The notes: generated from the letters alone by a model not told the origin. DNA of 64,000 nt from Streptomyces sindenensis (GCF_014649035.1 NZ_BMSG01000033.1:19316-83315); one strand, 5' to 3'; counted from the stretch's first letter, positions 26,085 to 35,452 are shown. Program-made: numbers and translations.

Positions 26085-26377
26085 CGCTCGGTAGCGCGGT
26101 TGACAGACCCGGTCACTGCACACTCGCCCGTCGACCCGCCACCGCGTCGCCCTTGGCCGCGGTGCTCCCCAGACCTACAGGCCCTCTGAACCGGCTTACA
26201 CACGCGCCGGCTCGCACCGGACACGCGAGTCTGCAGCCGGGCAGCTGCAGCGGGCCGTGTGGGCCAGGGCAGCCCATCCCCGCGCGGTGCGCGGCACGAG
26301 CGTGCCGTCGGCCCCTGCTGAGCAGGGTGTTCGCCGAACGGGCCCGCCGCGCCCCGGTCATGAGAGAGGATGCTCCT

Positions 26378-26731
26378 GTGATCATCGGGGATCTCTCAGC
26401 ACGGCTGGCCGAAGCGCGCGGCCGCCTCATCATCGAGCTCAGCCGCGCGGTGACCGACTGGGGCGGGCAGGTGCCCGAAGACCCCGGGGTGGCCGAGCTG
26501 GCCGTCCTGCTGGAGGACGCTGCAGCGAACTTCCACCACGTCACCTCCCCCTCCACCCGGAGCGAACTGGCCGGTGCGGTGGGCCACCTGAGGGCTGCGG
26601 ACCGCCTCGGCGGGCTCCTTCCGGCCGTGACGCTGTGGCACCTGGGCCAGGCGCTCCAACGGGCGGCCACCCTCCCGGACGCCCAAGAGCCCACCACCGT
26701 TCCCGGTGAACCTGCGACGCAGACCTGCTGA
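26378..26731 (+). CDS. Hypothetical helical protein
   Basis: 117 residues from a GTG seven bases after agagagga; an ATG 18 bases upstream is in frame. All-helical pattern (LSARLAEARGRLIIELSRAV; ELAGAVGHLRAADRL) with a short Pro/Thr tail. No recognised family. Single gene 157 bases before the secreted nuclease. Confidence 0.6.
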   Translation: MIIGDLSARLAEARGRLIIELSRAVTDWGGQVPEDPGVAELAVLLEDAAANFHHVTSPSTRSELAGAVGHLRAADRLGGLLPAVTLWHLGQALQRAATLPDAQEPTTVPGEPATQTC

Positions 26732-26887
26732 GCCGGCAGCAACGTCTCCAGCCGTCCGGATCAGGCGTACCCGAGCGGTTGCGGGCGGGCGGAGTGCTGA
26801 AGCGTTCCTGCGGTGAACCGTGTCCCCCAGGCGGGTGAGCACGCGGAACCGGCTTCACCGGGAGCGGATCACGGCCGGTAGAACGCC

Positions 26888-27562
26888 ATGGTGATCCAGA
26901 AACTCGTGCGCGGGCTCAGCGCACTCTCCTTCGCCCTCACCGCCCTTCTCTCCGCTCCCGCCGCCCAGGCCGCCCCGACGGCCGAGGTGACCACCCTGGC
27001 CGACGCGGTCGGCCTGGTGCAGGCGGCGCAGGAGAACCGCGCCGGGTACACGCGCAGCTCCTTCAAGCACTGGAACGTGGGCGAGGACACGTCCGACGGG
27101 TGCAACACCCGTAAGGAGGTCCTCATCGCCGAGGCGGTCATCGCACCGACGGTGGAGACCGGCTGCCAGCTGACCGGCGGCACGTGGATCTCCTACTACG
27201 ACCGCCAGGAAGTCACCAGCGCCGGGGCCCTGGACATCGACCACATGGTGCCGCTAGCCGAGGCCTGGGACTCCGGCGCCTCCGCCTGGACCGCGGCACG
27301 CCGCGAGGCCTACGCCAACGACCAGGAGGCGCACACCTCCCTCGTCGCGGTCACCGCACGCACCAACCGGCAGAAGGCGGACCAGGACCCGACGGACTGG
27401 ATGCCACCGTCCCCCGAGGCGCAATGCCGGTACGTGGGGGAGTGGGTGGCCACCAAGCTCCGCTGGCAGCTCACCGCGGACGACCGCGAACTGGAGACGC
27501 TGAAAACGTACGCCGACGGGCCGTGCGAGGACACCATGGTCCGCTACACCCCGGCCGCCTGA
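26888..27562 (+). CDS. Secreted HNH nuclease (DUF1524/GmrSD C-terminal type)
   Basis: 224 residues. A Sec signal peptide (about 1-28, ending APAAQA) precedes the mature protein. The nuclease core has IDHMVPLAEAWDSGA (His119), the AYANDQEAHTSLVAV segment and RTNRQKADQDP, the His-Asn-His pattern of this family. Two Cys pairs may form disulfides. Such exported DNases are common in Streptomyces, for DNA scavenging or competition. A second copy with a homologous upstream region lies at 46961-47486 but is broken. This copy is intact. Confidence 0.9.
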   Translation: MVIQKLVRGLSALSFALTALLSAPAAQAAPTAEVTTLADAVGLVQAAQENRAGYTRSSFKHWNVGEDTSDGCNTRKEVLIAEAVIAPTVETGCQLTGGTWISYYDRQEVTSAGALDIDHMVPLAEAWDSGASAWTAARREAYANDQEAHTSLVAVTARTNRQKADQDPTDWMPPSPEAQCRYVGEWVATKLRWQLTADDRELETLKTYADGPCEDTMVRYTPAA

Positions 27563-27740
27563 ACCCTCCCCGCCGCTCGGGGACCGGGCCGTCCGACCGT
27601 GCCGCGTGCAGAGTTCACCGAAACCGCAGGACAGGCAGGGTGCTGCCGTACCGCACATGACGTACGCGAGGGCATCTGCCCGCCCGGGAGGCACAGAAAC
27701 CGAAGAACCGCGCACCCCCGGGTTCCCCGAAAACACCGAT

Positions 27741-27830
27741 CCTGAAAAATCCGGGGAGGACGACCGGCCCACTTTTCAGCCCGTGGCGCACGCGAAAAAT
27801 CCGATGCCTGAAAAAGTTCGCAAAAGTGGA
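27741..27830. repeat. A-tract repeats, iteron-like
   Basis: Motif copies cctgaaaaatccg (27741-27753), gcgaaaaatccg (27792-27803) and cctgaaaaagttcg (27807-27820), plus an inverted cttttcag (27772-27779). Spacing is irregular, so this is weaker than a classical iteron array. Confidence 0.45.
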
Positions 27831-27964
27831 ATCAGTGAACCGGCAATCTGGCCCGTACGGCGAATGTGCAGAGCTGAATACTCGCGAAAATACAAGTTCG
27901 GGTTTTTTGGCCGGGCGGCAGATCAAGATTTCGCGGAAAATTTGGATGGCTGAGAACGAAAAAC

Positions 27965-28000
27965 GGCTCTTCGGAGTGGATTCATCCACTCCGAAGAGCC
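27965..28000. repeat. Perfect 16-bp inverted repeat, 4-base loop
   Basis: Arms ggctcttcggagtgga and tccactccgaagagcc around ttca. It follows an A-rich run and lies 6 bases before a second perfect hairpin. Confidence 0.85.
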
Positions 28001-28006
28001 TAGAAT

Positions 28007-28043
28007 GACTGTGCCGGTGAATCACAGATTCACCGGCACAGTC
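28007..28043. repeat. Perfect 17-bp inverted repeat, 3-base loop
   Basis: Arms gactgtgccggtgaatc and gattcaccggcacagtc around aca. It is in tandem with the hairpin at 27965. The arm sequences of the two hairpins are unrelated, so this is not a simple duplication. Confidence 0.85.
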
Positions 28044-28111
28044 TCGGACGTGATTCACGCGCCGGGAGTCATCGGGCGTTCGCAACCTCTGGCTCCCGGA
28101 GCTCTCCGAGA

Positions 28112-28157
28112 CGGCCGCGAGGTTTGGACCATGGGCGTGGTCTTGGCCTCGCGGCCG
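28112..28157. repeat. 11-bp inverted repeat with 24-base spacer
   Basis: Arms cggccgcgagg and cctcgcggccg. It belongs to the same palindrome cluster. A weaker ccgggag/ctcccgg pair lies just upstream (28062-28099). Confidence 0.6.
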
Positions 28158-28761
28158 CCCTAGAGGTGCTGCTGCAGCAGCAGAACCACGTGTTCATGTA
28201 CGTACGGCCACAGGCGGATCGAGATCGTGACTCCGCGGTAGAGAACCCTCAGCCCCCGGCGTGCGGGATCTGCGACCCACGGCTTTCGGTGTGGGCTTGG
28301 AAGCGGGGTGCCGGACGTAGCTCTCGGGGTTCCCTGATCCGGCACCTCGGATGGCGCTGCTTCATTTGGGGTCATGCCCGTGCGATCCTTTCTTGAGTGG
28401 CTGAATTCTCCTTTCTTTCAGTACATCCTCAGTGGGGTGCTGGAGTCAAACCCGTTCTCGGGTGAGCGCGCTGATTTTCTGTGCGGCTTCCTGTGGAGGG
28501 GGATTTGCCCCCTTATCCTCGATCGCGTGAGCGAATTATTGGCTGCTGGAAATCTTTTATCCGGAGGCCTGTCACGACCGCCGCTGTGTGGCACGACGCA
28601 GCGGCCGACCCGGGCAAGGACTCCAGCCGCCCACCGACCACCCGCCCGAAACAGAGGCGACCACGAGCGGACAGCGCCCCGGTGTCAGCGCCCCTCCCTA
28701 CCCTTGAGCCCAAGGCAAGTTGCGGCCCGGGCCCGGGCCTCTGCACGAGAGCGGGACGCAC

Positions 28762-30030
28762 ATGACCTCGATCTACCTCTCCTCCGACAACCCCCGCTGG
28801 GTACCGCGGACCGAGGACGACCTCCAAGCCGCGATCGACGGCGGCCTGTTCGAGGAGAACCACCACCTCGACCTCAAGAAGGCCCCGGACACCAAGAGAG
28901 ACAACAGGGAACTGGCCCGGGACCTGGCCTCGTTCGCCATCGACGGCGGCACCCTGGTCATCGGCGTCCAGGAGAACAAGGAGAGCCGGACCTTCGAGCT
29001 TGCAGCCCAGCCGCTCAACGGGCTCCCGGAGAAGATCGAGTCGGTCGCCCGCACGATCCCCGACCCCCCGCTCACCGTCATCACCGAGGAGATCACCTCC
29101 AAGGCCGCGGACGGCACCGGATACCTCATCGTGCACATCCCGGCCAGCCCCGTCGCCCCGCACATGGTCGACAACAAGTACTACGGACGCGGCGACAAGA
29201 CGAAGTACCAACTGGGTGACGCCGACGTCGTCTCCCTCCACGCCCGGCGGCGCAGCGCCGAAGCCGACACCCTGACCCTGCTGCGCACGGAGATGGACAA
29301 CGACCCGCTGCGCAACGTCGACGACCAGTCCCACCTCTTCCTCGTGGCCCGCCCCGCAGCCGCGCGCCGCGACGTGTGCCTGCCCATCACCGGCGCCCCC
29401 GACTGGCAGACGCGCCTCACCGGTTTGGTCACCAAGGCCCGCACCAGCGAGTCCCTGCCCACCGCGCTCACGAGGTTCCACCCCGACCTCGACTACGCAC
29501 ACCAGCCGCAGCGCCGGGCCAGGGGAGTGGCGCTGGCCTCCAGGGGACTCAACTCCGACCGCACGTACGCCAACGAGCATCCGGAGTGGGGCGACAACAG
29601 CGTGATCGAGGTCCAGCTCTTCGAGGACGGCGGCCTGCGCCTGTACACGTCCCGCCTCTCCACCGGCGTCTCCAGCCGTTACCAGCCGGAGAAGGGCGAG
29701 GAGCAGATGCTGTTCGACGGTGCCGCCGTGCTTCTCACCTGGCGCGTACTGGAACTGATGCGGCTGGTCTCCGAAGAGGTCGGCTACCACGGCAACTGGG
29801 TGATCGGCGCCGGCGCGAACCGATTGCACGGCCGCCGACGGTACGGCGGAGAGTCGGGCTTTCCCACCAACGACCGCTACAGCGACGACACCTACGAGGA
29901 GACCACCGGCACCACCCTGGCCGAACTCCGCGACCAACCGGGCACCGTCACCCGCCGGCTCCTGGGCCCGCTGCTGCGCTCCCTGGGCTCGGAAGCCCTC
30001 TTCGCAGAGGCACTGGATGACCAGCCCTGA
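28762..30030 (+). CDS. AlbA_2 (schlafen-like) domain protein
   Basis: 422 residues from ATG 28762; the frame is open to 28720. The N-terminal 150 residues fit the AlbA_2 domain: ENHHLDLKKAP, then NRELARDLASFAIDGGTLVIGVQEN and a KYYGRGDKTK element. This fold binds nucleic acid, and in some members cleaves RNA. The C-terminal 250 residues are unassigned and contain DGGLRLYTSRLSTGVSSRYQ. It overlaps the next gene by 14 bases. AlbA_2 proteins often sit in defence islands; that role is inference here. Confidence 0.75.
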   Translation: MTSIYLSSDNPRWVPRTEDDLQAAIDGGLFEENHHLDLKKAPDTKRDNRELARDLASFAIDGGTLVIGVQENKESRTFELAAQPLNGLPEKIESVARTIPDPPLTVITEEITSKAADGTGYLIVHIPASPVAPHMVDNKYYGRGDKTKYQLGDADVVSLHARRRSAEADTLTLLRTEMDNDPLRNVDDQSHLFLVARPAAARRDVCLPITGAPDWQTRLTGLVTKARTSESLPTALTRFHPDLDYAHQPQRRARGVALASRGLNSDRTYANEHPEWGDNSVIEVQLFEDGGLRLYTSRLSTGVSSRYQPEKGEEQMLFDGAAVLLTWRVLELMRLVSEEVGYHGNWVIGAGANRLHGRRRYGGESGFPTNDRYSDDTYEETTGTTLAELRDQPGTVTRRLLGPLLRSLGSEALFAEALDDQP

Positions 30031-30583
30031 CGGCAAACCCGGCCCCACCGGCCACCGACTCCGGGCCGGTGGCATGAGGCTCACCGACCTCCGGCCGCTG
30101 ATGGCCCGCCGCCGGGACGGCGCTCTCAGCTTCGACCGCTTCCGCACCGATCCGACGGTGGCCGCCCTGCGGTGGCCCGACGACGTCCTGGAGCAGTTCC
30201 TCTTCGACCACGGCGACAACCCCGCCTTCGTCGACGACTACAACACCATCGACCTGCACACCATCACCTGGCAGCTGGAGACCCTCCCCGCCGCCCGCTT
30301 CACCGCCATGCCCACCGGAGCCTCCGACGAGGGCTGCATCGAGAACTACGCCGAGAACCCGGTGCACTGGGTCACCGTCCGGCCCCCGCAGGTCGCCCGG
30401 TGCTGGGAGAAGCGGGGGACGTGGCTGCGCCCGCCGCTCCTGATCGAGCGGCGTCTCCTTAACCCGGACACCGGCGGGCTGCAGGTCCTGGAGGGCCGGA
30501 CACGCGTCGGGGTCCTGCGCGGCCGCCTGCGCGAGCACCTCCACGTCGCCCCCGACCACCGGGCCTGGGTCGGCCGCCCATGA
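30017..30583 (+). CDS. Hypothetical protein, weakly ParB-like C-terminus
   Basis: 188 residues from ATG 30017; MRLTDLRPLMARRRDG at 30074 is an alternative. It overlaps the AlbA_2 gene by 14 bases and is translationally coupled. The C-terminal segment LIERRLLNPDTGG..VLEGRTRVGVLRGRL resembles the substrate-loop signature of ParB/sulfiredoxin-type folds, but the match is weak. Earlier residues (YNTIDLHTITWQLETLP) are unassigned. It probably acts with the AlbA_2 protein. Confidence 0.6.
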   Translation: MTSPDGKPGPTGHRLRAGGMRLTDLRPLMARRRDGALSFDRFRTDPTVAALRWPDDVLEQFLFDHGDNPAFVDDYNTIDLHTITWQLETLPAARFTAMPTGASDEGCIENYAENPVHWVTVRPPQVARCWEKRGTWLRPPLLIERRLLNPDTGGLQVLEGRTRVGVLRGRLREHLHVAPDHRAWVGRP

Positions 30584-30647
30584 CCAGACGGGCCTCGTTT
30601 CCATGCTTACGCTGCGCTTGTCCGGCCGTTTTCACAGAGAGATACGG

Positions 30648-31460
30648 ATGATGGAGAACCCCTCTGTACCCGGCCAGCGCCGGGACATGGCGATGCACAA
30701 CGACTGGTTCGTCTCGGGCTGGGACCACGTCCTGCCGCGCCAAGCCCTCGCCCTGACCACGCTGATGGGTACCGCGGCCCAGTCCGGCTTCACCGGCTCC
30801 CTGGACGACCTTCTGCAGGAGATCTGCGGTGGCCACTGGGACATGATCGGCGGCGACCTCGACGGCGCCCTCACCTTCACCTGGCACGCTGAGGAGTGGG
30901 ACTACGAGGAAGCCCCCGAAGGCCGGGAGGCATGCGAAGCGGAACGGTGGGAGAAGTTCGGCGCCATGCTCACGGCTGCCGGCTACCCGGTGCCCACCAC
31001 GGTGCGTGACCTTGCCGAGCTCTACCTGACCTGGGGCCTGGCCCGCCGCCACGAAACACCCCAGGGAACCCGCTGGTCGATGCCGGCCGTCCTGCCGCTT
31101 CCCGGCGACCTGCTGCCGCTGGGCACCGAACTCACCCGGCACCTCGACAAGATCCGCTGGATCATGCGCACCGGCCCCCTCGTCGACGTCCTCGTCAACC
31201 ACCTGATCGACGAACTGGGTGAACCGCAGGAAATTCTCACCTCCCTGGACCGCCTGGCCGGCGCCACCGGCCAGGACGTCAACGATGTGCGCCTGGCCGT
31301 CGCGGAACTCGTCCAGTGCGACGACGCCAAGATCCTGCGCGGACAGGAATCGGCCGACCCCGAACGCCTGGAACCGCACCACCGCTTCCGCATGATCATG
31401 GACTGGGCCCACTTCCACGACACCCGGATCGAGCTCAGCCTCGCCCCCGACGAATCATGA
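30648..31460 (+). CDS. DUF6042-like protein
   Basis: 270 residues from ATG 30648 (a second ATG follows directly) with agagaga upstream. Core FVSGWDHVLPRQALALTTLMG and SGFTGSLDDLLQEI match my memory of the Streptomyces DUF6042 family. It is acidic, Trp-rich and soluble. Function is unknown. It follows the AlbA_2 pair on the same strand after a 64-base gap. Confidence 0.65.
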   Translation: MMENPSVPGQRRDMAMHNDWFVSGWDHVLPRQALALTTLMGTAAQSGFTGSLDDLLQEICGGHWDMIGGDLDGALTFTWHAEEWDYEEAPEGREACEAERWEKFGAMLTAAGYPVPTTVRDLAELYLTWGLARRHETPQGTRWSMPAVLPLPGDLLPLGTELTRHLDKIRWIMRTGPLVDVLVNHLIDELGEPQEILTSLDRLAGATGQDVNDVRLAVAELVQCDDAKILRGQESADPERLEPHHRFRMIMDWAHFHDTRIELSLAPDES

Positions 31461-31551
31461 CGCCCCGGGGGCCCAACTGCCCGCCGCGTACTGCCTCTGC
31501 CGGCGCCACCGTGGCCAGACCGGAGGACCGCAGCAGCGAGCCCGAACCGGG

Positions 31552-32226
31552 TCAGGCCGGGCCTTGGGCGCGTACGAGGAGCGTGCCCAGACCTTCCCCG
31601 CCCGGTGCGGGCAGGATGCGGGCGTCGACGTCGGTGAAGCCGTGGCGCTTGAGGAGGTCCGCCCACGTCTGCGGTGTGTACTGCCAGCGCAGCACGGTCA
31701 GTTCACTCTCCCTGCCCTCAAGCCACTTGCCGTGCATCGGCTGCGGTCCGTAGACGCCGGGGGAGGGCTCAGCCTGGCTGAAGGCGAAGATCCCGCCAGG
31801 TGTGAGGTTCCGGGCGACGAGCGGGAAGAGGAGCTCGGGGTCGGTGAACCACACCGCGCCCCACACGGAGTACACCGCGTCGAACGGCGTCGTGCTGGAG
31901 GTGAGGTAGTCGCCGGCCTCGGCGTGGACGAACTTGAGGCCGGGGGTGTCCTTCCACCACCGGCTAGCGCGGTCGACCTGGGCGGCGGAGAGGTCCACAC
32001 CGGTCGTCGCGACACCCTGGCGGGCCAGGAACACCGCTTCCCTGCCCTCCGCAGGCCCCAGGTCCAGGGCCCGGCGCGGGTGCCCCAGCACCTCGGCTCC
32101 GGGCCCGTGGCCGGGGTACTGGGTCCACTCGAACCGGCCAACCACCGGGGCGCGCTGCTCGCCCGCTCCCCGGTAGGGCTTGTAGGTGTCCCAGTACTGG
32201 GACAGGGTGCGGGGCTCGGGTGGCAT
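31552..32226 (-). CDS. Class I SAM-dependent methyltransferase
   Basis: 224 residues from ATG 32226 with agaggaa upstream; a longer frame to 32286 lacks family resemblance. The SAM-binding site is RALDLGPAEGREAVFLARQG, followed by GVDLSAAQVDRA (acidic loop) and FDAVYSVWGAVWF (motif II region). It resembles small-molecule methyltransferases of the Methyltransf_11/25 type. The substrate is not predictable. Single gene, transcribed toward the DUF6042-like gene. Confidence 0.85.
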   Translation of the reverse strand: MPPEPRTLSQYWDTYKPYRGAGEQRAPVVGRFEWTQYPGHGPGAEVLGHPRRALDLGPAEGREAVFLARQGVATTGVDLSAAQVDRASRWWKDTPGLKFVHAEAGDYLTSSTTPFDAVYSVWGAVWFTDPELLFPLVARNLTPGGIFAFSQAEPSPGVYGPQPMHGKWLEGRESELTVLRWQYTPQTWADLLKRHGFTDVDARILPAPGGEGLGTLLVRAQGPA

Positions 32227-32331
32227 GACGTTCCTCTGGGGGCGGGGGCGGCCTTCGAGCTGGCCACCGTACCCGCGCCGCTCCACTGCCCACCGGCGAA
32301 CGCCCCCGCCTCACCCCCAGGAGTGCACATG

Positions 32332-32370
32332 CCGGGGCCCGGCGACGCTGTGCGCGTCGCCGGGCCCCGG
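32332..32370. terminator. Strong hairpin terminator
   Basis: Perfect 17-bp arms, ccggggcccggcgacgc (32332-32348) and its complement (32354-32370), with a 5-base loop. It lies 14 bases past the stop of the minus-strand gene 32385-32825, and serves it. Confidence 0.8.
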
Positions 32371-32384
32371 CCGGCCGTTGCGGC

Positions 32385-32825
32385 TCAGTGGCAGTTCTCC
32401 CCGGGCCGGCAGGGGCCGCACTTGCCGTAGTCCGCCTCCCACAGCTTCCAGTCGACCTCGAAACCGTTGTCGGCGATGATCTGCGCCGTCCGCTCGACGC
32501 TGCCGTCGTACTTGAAGTCGATCTCCGGAATGTGTTCCAGGAACCTGCCGTCGAAGTGCCGGTGGCAGAACTCGCGGTAGTTCCGCGTGTCCAGGATGAA
32601 GGTGTGCACCGCGATGTCGACGGTGCGGCCGCAGCACATCTCCAGGCCCTGGCCCCACTTGTCGATGGCCGTGATCAGGTAGGAGACGGCGGCGTGGAAG
32701 AGACGCGTCGCCATCACCTCGTCGAAGGGGTAGTCGCGCATGAGGAGCTGGACCTCCCGGGCCCAGACCTCGGGGTCCACGTAGTCCCGAGGGTCACGGA
32801 CCCTGGGTTTGGCGGCTGTCGCCAT
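32385..32825 (-). CDS. Conserved hypothetical protein with Cys-rich C-terminus
   Basis: 146 residues. Helical, with LMRDYPFDEVMATRLFHAAVSYLITA, DTRNYREFCHRHFDGRFL and a C-terminal GKCGPCRPGENCH that could bind metal. Proteins of this type recur in Streptomyces beside XRE regulators, and here it is divergent from one (33026-34318) with a 200-bp shared promoter region. Function is unknown. Confidence 0.7.
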   Translation of the reverse strand: MATAAKPRVRDPRDYVDPEVWAREVQLLMRDYPFDEVMATRLFHAAVSYLITAIDKWGQGLEMCCGRTVDIAVHTFILDTRNYREFCHRHFDGRFLEHIPEIDFKYDGSVERTAQIIADNGFEVDWKLWEADYGKCGPCRPGENCH

Positions 32826-33025
32826 ACTGTCCTCCCGTGTGTGAGAGGCCCCGCCTCACACACGGGGCCACACCCCCAGCAAAGCGACCACCCACCCCAC
32901 GCGGTGGTCAACATGCGTCCGGTGCACACCGTTTGCAGACCTTGCACACGCCATAGGCACCCCGCCCCTACGGCCTCTACCGTGGACAGGCAGACCTGTC
33001 GGCTCCTGGCGAGTGGGAGGCCCCT

Positions 33026-34318
33026 GTGCGCACCGATTCCCTCTGGACCTCCAGCAGGGTCACCACCGCCGTCGCCCGCCAGGACCCCGGCGCCCTCATC
33101 CGGATCGCACGCCAGCACCGGGGCTGGCGGCAGACCGACCTCGCCACACGCATCGGCTGCTCCACCTCCACCGTCTCCCGCCTGGAAACACACCACGGCT
33201 ACGCCGACCTGACGCTCCTTCGGCGCGCCGCCCGCGAGGCGGGCGTCCCGACGGGTGTCCTCGCGGCGTCACTCGGGTTAGCCGGGCCACCAGCCGCTAC
33301 AGTCGTCGCGGACGGGCCACGCCGTGACGAGGAGGACCCCATGCGTCGCCGTACCCTGCTCGCTGCCGCCGGCCTCACGGCCCCCACCGCCCTGCTGACC
33401 GGCGTCCAGGACGCACTCGCCAGCACCCCGGCCCCCACCGGCTCGACCATCCCGCTGGACAGACGCATCACCGCCGCACGCGGCTACTTCGACGCCGGCC
33501 AGCACAGCCACCTCCTCAAGGCCCTGCCCGGCCTCCTGGCCGACACCCGCGAAGCCGCCCGGAGCCGCCAGGACCTCGACTTCGCCCGCCTCTCCGCGTG
33601 CTACAGCCTCACCGCCCAAGTCCTGACGAAAATCGGCAGATACGACCAGTCAAGGCTCAGCGCCGACCGCGCCACCATCTACGCCGAACTCTCCGGCTCA
33701 CCCCTCGCCGCCGCCGCGGCGGCCAGGGACCTGAGCATCGTCCTCCGCCACCAGAACCAGCCGGCCGCCGCCCAACGCCACATCCTCGACGCCGTCACCC
33801 GCGTGGAGAAGACCGGACTTCGAACCCCGGCCCAGGCCTCGGCCTACGCCCAGATGCTGTGCACCACCTCCTACACCGCAGCCCGCGCCGGCGACCGGGA
33901 CCAGGCACTCACCATGATCCGCGACGCCACCCGCGCGGCCCGCGACCTCCCGCACGACCCGCCCCAGGGCAGGCTTTTCCCCCTCACCCCGGCCGCCGTC
34001 GACCTGTACGCCGTCGGCGTGCACTGGGCGCTCGGCGACGCCGGTGCCGCTCTCGAAGCCGGACGCAGCCTGCACGAGGGCCAGTTCACCACCCCGGAGC
34101 GCAAGGCCCGCATGCACACCGACCTCGCCCGCGCGTGGTGGCAGTGGGGCAAACCCGAGCAGACGGCCGCCGAACTGCTCAGCGCCCTGCGGGCATCACC
34201 GGGCGAGGTCCGCGACCGCCCCGCCATCCGCACCATCGTCACCGACCTGCGCACACGGCACGCCCAGACAGCCGGGGTTCGGGAACTGGCCGCGTCCCTC
34301 AGTACCAGAGCCGCCTGA
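33026..34318 (+). CDS. XRE regulator with TPR-like C-terminal region
   Basis: 430 residues from a GTG with gggagg five bases upstream. The HTH covers residues 22-75 (WRQTDLATRIGCSTSTVSRL). A linker with MRRRTLLAAAGLTAPTALL follows; it looks like a Tat signal but sits internally, as I recall for relatives of this family. The remaining 280 residues are helical repeats resembling TPRs (ARLSACYSLTAQVLTKIGRY; AAAARDLSIVLRHQNQ; ALGDAGAALEAGRSL). Such regulators may sense peptides or partner proteins. It is divergent from the conserved hypothetical gene at 32385. Confidence 0.82.
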   Translation: MRTDSLWTSSRVTTAVARQDPGALIRIARQHRGWRQTDLATRIGCSTSTVSRLETHHGYADLTLLRRAAREAGVPTGVLAASLGLAGPPAATVVADGPRRDEEDPMRRRTLLAAAGLTAPTALLTGVQDALASTPAPTGSTIPLDRRITAARGYFDAGQHSHLLKALPGLLADTREAARSRQDLDFARLSACYSLTAQVLTKIGRYDQSRLSADRATIYAELSGSPLAAAAAARDLSIVLRHQNQPAAAQRHILDAVTRVEKTGLRTPAQASAYAQMLCTTSYTAARAGDRDQALTMIRDATRAARDLPHDPPQGRLFPLTPAAVDLYAVGVHWALGDAGAALEAGRSLHEGQFTTPERKARMHTDLARAWWQWGKPEQTAAELLSALRASPGEVRDRPAIRTIVTDLRTRHAQTAGVRELAASLSTRAA

Positions 34319-34707
34319 GGACGCGGCAAGGAGCCCTTCGGCACACGAAAGGCGGAACTGCGCCGCACGAGGGGGCGAAGATTCGGGAGGGGGAGACGCT
34401 GACCGGGTGCGAAGGCTGTGGGGGCCGGTGATGGGGCCGGCTGGCGGGCTGCGCTCTTGGCCCTCGACATTGCCTGGACGCCCGGTTGGGCCGTAACCAC
34501 CCCCGCGCCGACCAGGGAGGCTGCTGCTCTTCGGTGCTGGTGGCCCGGATCCGGCCCCATCGCCAGGATCCAAGGAGACGCCTCTTACAGTCTCACGGCA
34601 TCTTGAAGGAGAGGCGAAGCCTCCCCCTGCGAGCACCCGCCTCCTGCCCGCATCTCTCCGGGCATCGGGCCTCACGGGGGCAGGGGGGAGGCTACGGTGG
34701 GCTGGTG
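34319..34707. other. Intergenic region with leader-type inverted repeat
   Basis: No gene seen. Near the right edge, gcctccccctgc (34619-34630) can pair with gcaggggggaggc (34680-34692, one extra G) just before the downstream start, giving a long-loop stem that could hide or expose the ribosome site. Confidence 0.45.
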
Positions 34708-35436
34708 ATGACCGCTCTCGCTGTTGACCGTGCCCCGCTGCCCGCGGATCCCTCTCTGATCAGCCTCACCTACCAGCACGAACACCCGCTCCAGGCGTAC
34801 GAGTTCGATGACACGCTGGAACGCTGGACGGTGACCGCGAGGATCGACGGGAACATCCTGGCCGAAGACATGGCAGCGCGCGGTGATGCCGACCAAGAGA
34901 CCCTGGACGCGATCGAGGATGTGCCGGTCGGCCGCATGTCGTTCCTGAGGGTGCGCATGTTCGGCCCCGACAACCCCTTCTACGCCATGGACTCCTACAC
35001 CGGGGACGTCTCGCGCATCGGCGAGCGCGTGCTGGACGTCGCCCGCGGCGAGTTCGCCCGCGACTTCGAGGAAGCGCTCGCTCACCCCGTCGGCGACCTG
35101 CTCGTCATGGACCGCGTCATCCTTGAGCCCGCATGGCGCGGCTTCGGCCTGGGCCCCGTCCTGGCGGGCGCGGCCATCCGCCGCCTCTCACCAGACTGCA
35201 CCGCCGTGCTGTGCGAGCCGGGCTCGGCCGACGGACGCACAATGACCGAGGAACAGCACCGCGAGGCAGCGGCCAAGCTCGCACGCGTGTGGTCCACGGT
35301 CGGCTTCGAACCTTTCCAGCACGGCGTCCACTTCCTCGACTGCCACCTCCAGCGCCCCCTCGACCTCCTGGCCGAGCGCCAGCAGGAGTTCACCGCCCTG
35401 TGCCGCTCCTGGAGCGCCCAGCACGGACCCCGGTGA
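34708..35436 (+). CDS. GNAT-like acetyltransferase
   Basis: 242 residues from ATG 34708 (a GTG sits directly before it). The central MDRVILEPAWRGFGLGPVLAGAAI carries the GNAT acetyl-CoA loop (RGFGLG) after a beta strand. The N-terminal 100 residues are an unassigned beta-rich region and the C-terminus ends WSAQHGPR. Substrate unknown. Alone in its transcript. Confidence 0.7.
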   Translation: MTALAVDRAPLPADPSLISLTYQHEHPLQAYEFDDTLERWTVTARIDGNILAEDMAARGDADQETLDAIEDVPVGRMSFLRVRMFGPDNPFYAMDSYTGDVSRIGERVLDVARGEFARDFEEALAHPVGDLLVMDRVILEPAWRGFGLGPVLAGAAIRRLSPDCTAVLCEPGSADGRTMTEEQHREAAAKLARVWSTVGFEPFQHGVHFLDCHLQRPLDLLAERQQEFTALCRSWSAQHGPR

Positions 35437-35452
35437 GCCGCAGGTAACTGAA

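Larger units (their letters stand above)
27563..28761. other. 1.2-kb non-coding region rich in A-tracts and palindromes
   Basis: No frame is convincing. From about 27730 to 27960 the sequence is unusually A-rich for this window and repeats ctgaaaaa-like motifs. It is followed by at least three strong inverted repeats up to 28157, listed separately. The stretch 28160-28760 has no gene-like bias; a ctgctgcagcagcag palindrome lies near 28169. Possible roles are a replication origin, a partition site or a terminator cluster. Confidence 0.6.

Noticed and set aside
27965..28157. Internal hairpins as a buried telomere
   Set aside because: Arms are longer and unrelated to the terminal palindromes, and no cccgc-NNN-gcggg unit is present. 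An origin, partition site or terminator is more likely.
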